Of a stretch of 22,181 nt of DNA, positions 20,939-22,181 are shown piece by piece. The translations under genes were made by a program, and so were the position numbers. The notes under the pieces are model-generated. The model was given only the letters and a program-made list of their open reading frames with translations. It was not told the origin of the DNA and did no database searches. Within the stretch, counting starts at the first letter, position 1. Every line of letters starts with the position of its first letter. Origin of the DNA: Funneliformis mosseae (taxonomy: Eukaryota; Glomeromycota; Glomeromycetes; Glomerales; Glomeraceae); the NCBI GenBank assembly GCA_910592005.1, contig CAJVPP010001168.1:1-22181 (forward strand), read 5' to 3'.

Positions 20939-21874
20939 TTATTCTAAATTAGATTTATATTTTATTTCTTTGATTAGAATCGTAAAATTATCATCTAATA
21001 ATATTTTTAAATTGCATATATTTAAAGTTATACCATTTTCTTGAAATTATAGCATTTTTAATACTAATTCAGAATAATAATCAGACTAATCCAATCTAAG
21101 AACTATGAATTCAATAGATGTCAAAACTAATATGCAGATTAACTTTTTCTAATGTGAAATAAGATGCATCTGGAGTTGTAATGCTATTGCTTTCACTGTG
21201 ATATATAATTTCTAATTCACCAATATGTTTTTAGCTAATGTAATTTATATCAATATACATATTAATTGATGTCTCAATAGGAATATTTTCTTCTATTACA
21301 TAATTTACAAATACCATTTTATTATGATATATATAATATTCAAAAATAATCTCTATTCAACACCTGATTCTTTGAATTCTCTAGTTTAGCCTATTTTAAA
21401 CTAATACTGTTTAACCTTTTTTAATCATATCTTTCTTCGTTACTTATAAGGAATAGCCTCATTTTCTTTTATCACAATTGTCTTGACTGAATCAGATTCT
21501 TTAGAAGATTTAGATAAATAGTAAGAACTATTATCTTTTTTAGCAATTATTGAAAGAACTTTTTTTTGTATTAAGTTGACTACAGTCTCTATATTTACAT
21601 ATTCATTTAGTTTGACACATTCATTCAGATCTTCTAATTTAGTCTCTAAGGACTTTACATCTCTTTCCAATCTTCTTATCCTTCTTTCTAAAGTGTTATG
21701 TTAGAAATAATAATCTTCTAATTATTTCTTTAATACCCTATTTTTACCAGAAAGCGCATTATATACTTCTGCATTTTACTCATTTAGTCTGAAGATTTAG
21801 GCTAATTTTTCTATATATCTGATAACCTTCTACTCACTGGATGCATCAGATGAATGATTTTGGTCAGTTGTCAT
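20939..21874 (-). pseudogene. Decayed coiled-coil plus unknown domain gene
   Basis: From ATG 21874 the minus strand reads MTTDQNHSSDASSE and then stays in a single frame to 21440 despite five TAA/TAG codons in the first 55 (the first at 21830-21832, the second at 21797-21799). The coiled coil RRIRRLERDVKSLETKLEDL follows. After a shift at 21440 the reading continues as LISNEERYD and KRLNSISLK. Then comes a probable beta-rich part, MVFVNYVIEENIPIETSINM, IGELEIIYHSESNSITTPDA and FTLEKVNLHISFDIY. It ends DDNFTILIKEIKYKSNLE with TAA. The ancestral protein was about 300 residues. I do not know the family. The N-terminal coiled coil followed by a compact domain resembles the layout of other lineage-specific remnants nearby. 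Confidence 0.55.
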
Positions 21875-21965
21875 TTTTATGATATTTTATATATGATATA
21901 TCTTATCTCAAGCAAAAAAATAAAATTAATAAATGATATCCCAATCTTCTAATCTAAATATGTGA

Positions 21966-22172
21966 TTAGTTTTTATTAAAGATCTTGATTGTCTTTCCCT
22001 GATCATAAGGTTATCCTTTTTTTCGGTAATTTACTATTGTATAGTTTTGCACTAGAAAAGCATAGTTGTCTGACGAATATTAAAAGACTTGACTGGCAAT
22101 GACAATAACCTCTAATAAATTCTTTATATCATTTGAAATAACTGTAATATTCTCTAATTCTGTCATCATCAT
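21966..22172 (-). pseudogene. Short coding remnant at window edge
   Basis: From three successive ATG codons (22164-22172) the minus strand reads TELENITVISNDIKNLLEVI up to a TAA at 22080-22082. It continues in the same frame as YSSDNYAFLVQNYTIVNYRK, meets a second TAA, then PYDQGKTIKIFNKN and a final TAA at 21966. The content looks protein-like, and both internal stops could derive from Gln. No family is recognised. It may be a first exon or part of a longer gene that included the remnant starting at 21874. Confidence 0.35.
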
Positions 22173-22181
22173 ATCTCATCC

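Noticed and set aside
13379..22172. Reassigned genetic code with TAA and TAG read as Gln in the right-hand part
   Set aside because: TGA stops and clear frameshifts also break these frames, CAA and CAG are used for Gln alongside, and the intact genes of the same contig have no in-frame TAA/TAG. Decay explains the pattern better.
10167..22181. Classical RIP (CpA to TpA mutation)
   Set aside because: CpA remains frequent in the damaged region by eye, while CpG is almost gone. That fits loss of methylated CpG more than CpA-targeted RIP. An index calculation would settle it.

Overview
This window looks like nuclear DNA of an arbuscular mycorrhizal fungus, most likely Rhizophagus or a close relative (Glomeromycotina). 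The reasons are very AT-rich spacers, short fungal introns of about 70-105 nt, a class IV chitin synthase, and decayed copies of protein families that I recall as expanded in Rhizophagus. The species is inferred from remembered protein patterns; no search was run.

Left part (1-9,640), the working part. After a degenerate GGCYGATTT repeat and AT-rich spacer there are three intact housekeeping genes. The first is a four-exon class IV chitin synthase (2204-5475, +, 993 aa). The second is an intronless LIV-1/ZIP7 (YKE4)-type zinc transporter on the minus strand (7276-8568). The third is a two-exon 6-phosphogluconolactonase (8752-9636, +, 268 aa). The transporter and the lactonase diverge from a shared 183-bp promoter. 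The three genes serve separate jobs: wall synthesis, secretory-pathway zinc balance and the oxidative pentose phosphate pathway. Nothing suggests a joint pathway.

Middle (9,640-13,380). A 198-bp MITE-like element with perfect 22-bp terminal inverted repeats lies at 9969-10166. It contains a 14-G run, degenerate telomere-like hexamers and nested palindromes. After it come long AT-rich stretches, a more complex CpG-bearing segment at 11481-11720 that is probably a dispersed repeat, and short direct repeats.

Right part (13,380-22,181), a gene graveyard. At least eight coding remnants occur on both strands, broken by in-frame stops and frameshifts. They include a coiled-coil lineage-specific family, a SAM-like-domain family, a leucine-rich-repeat (F-box/LRR-like) C-terminus, and several families I do not recognise. 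Nearly all premature stops are TAA or TAG, many where Gln would fit, and CpG is almost absent (2 in 14101-15780, against 20 in only 600 nt of the chitin synthase). This fits long-term decay by cytosine deamination in a methylated, gene-poor compartment. I see no rRNA, tRNA, CRISPR array or convincing new multi-gene system. The most unusual content is the MITE-like element and the sharp contrast between the two halves.
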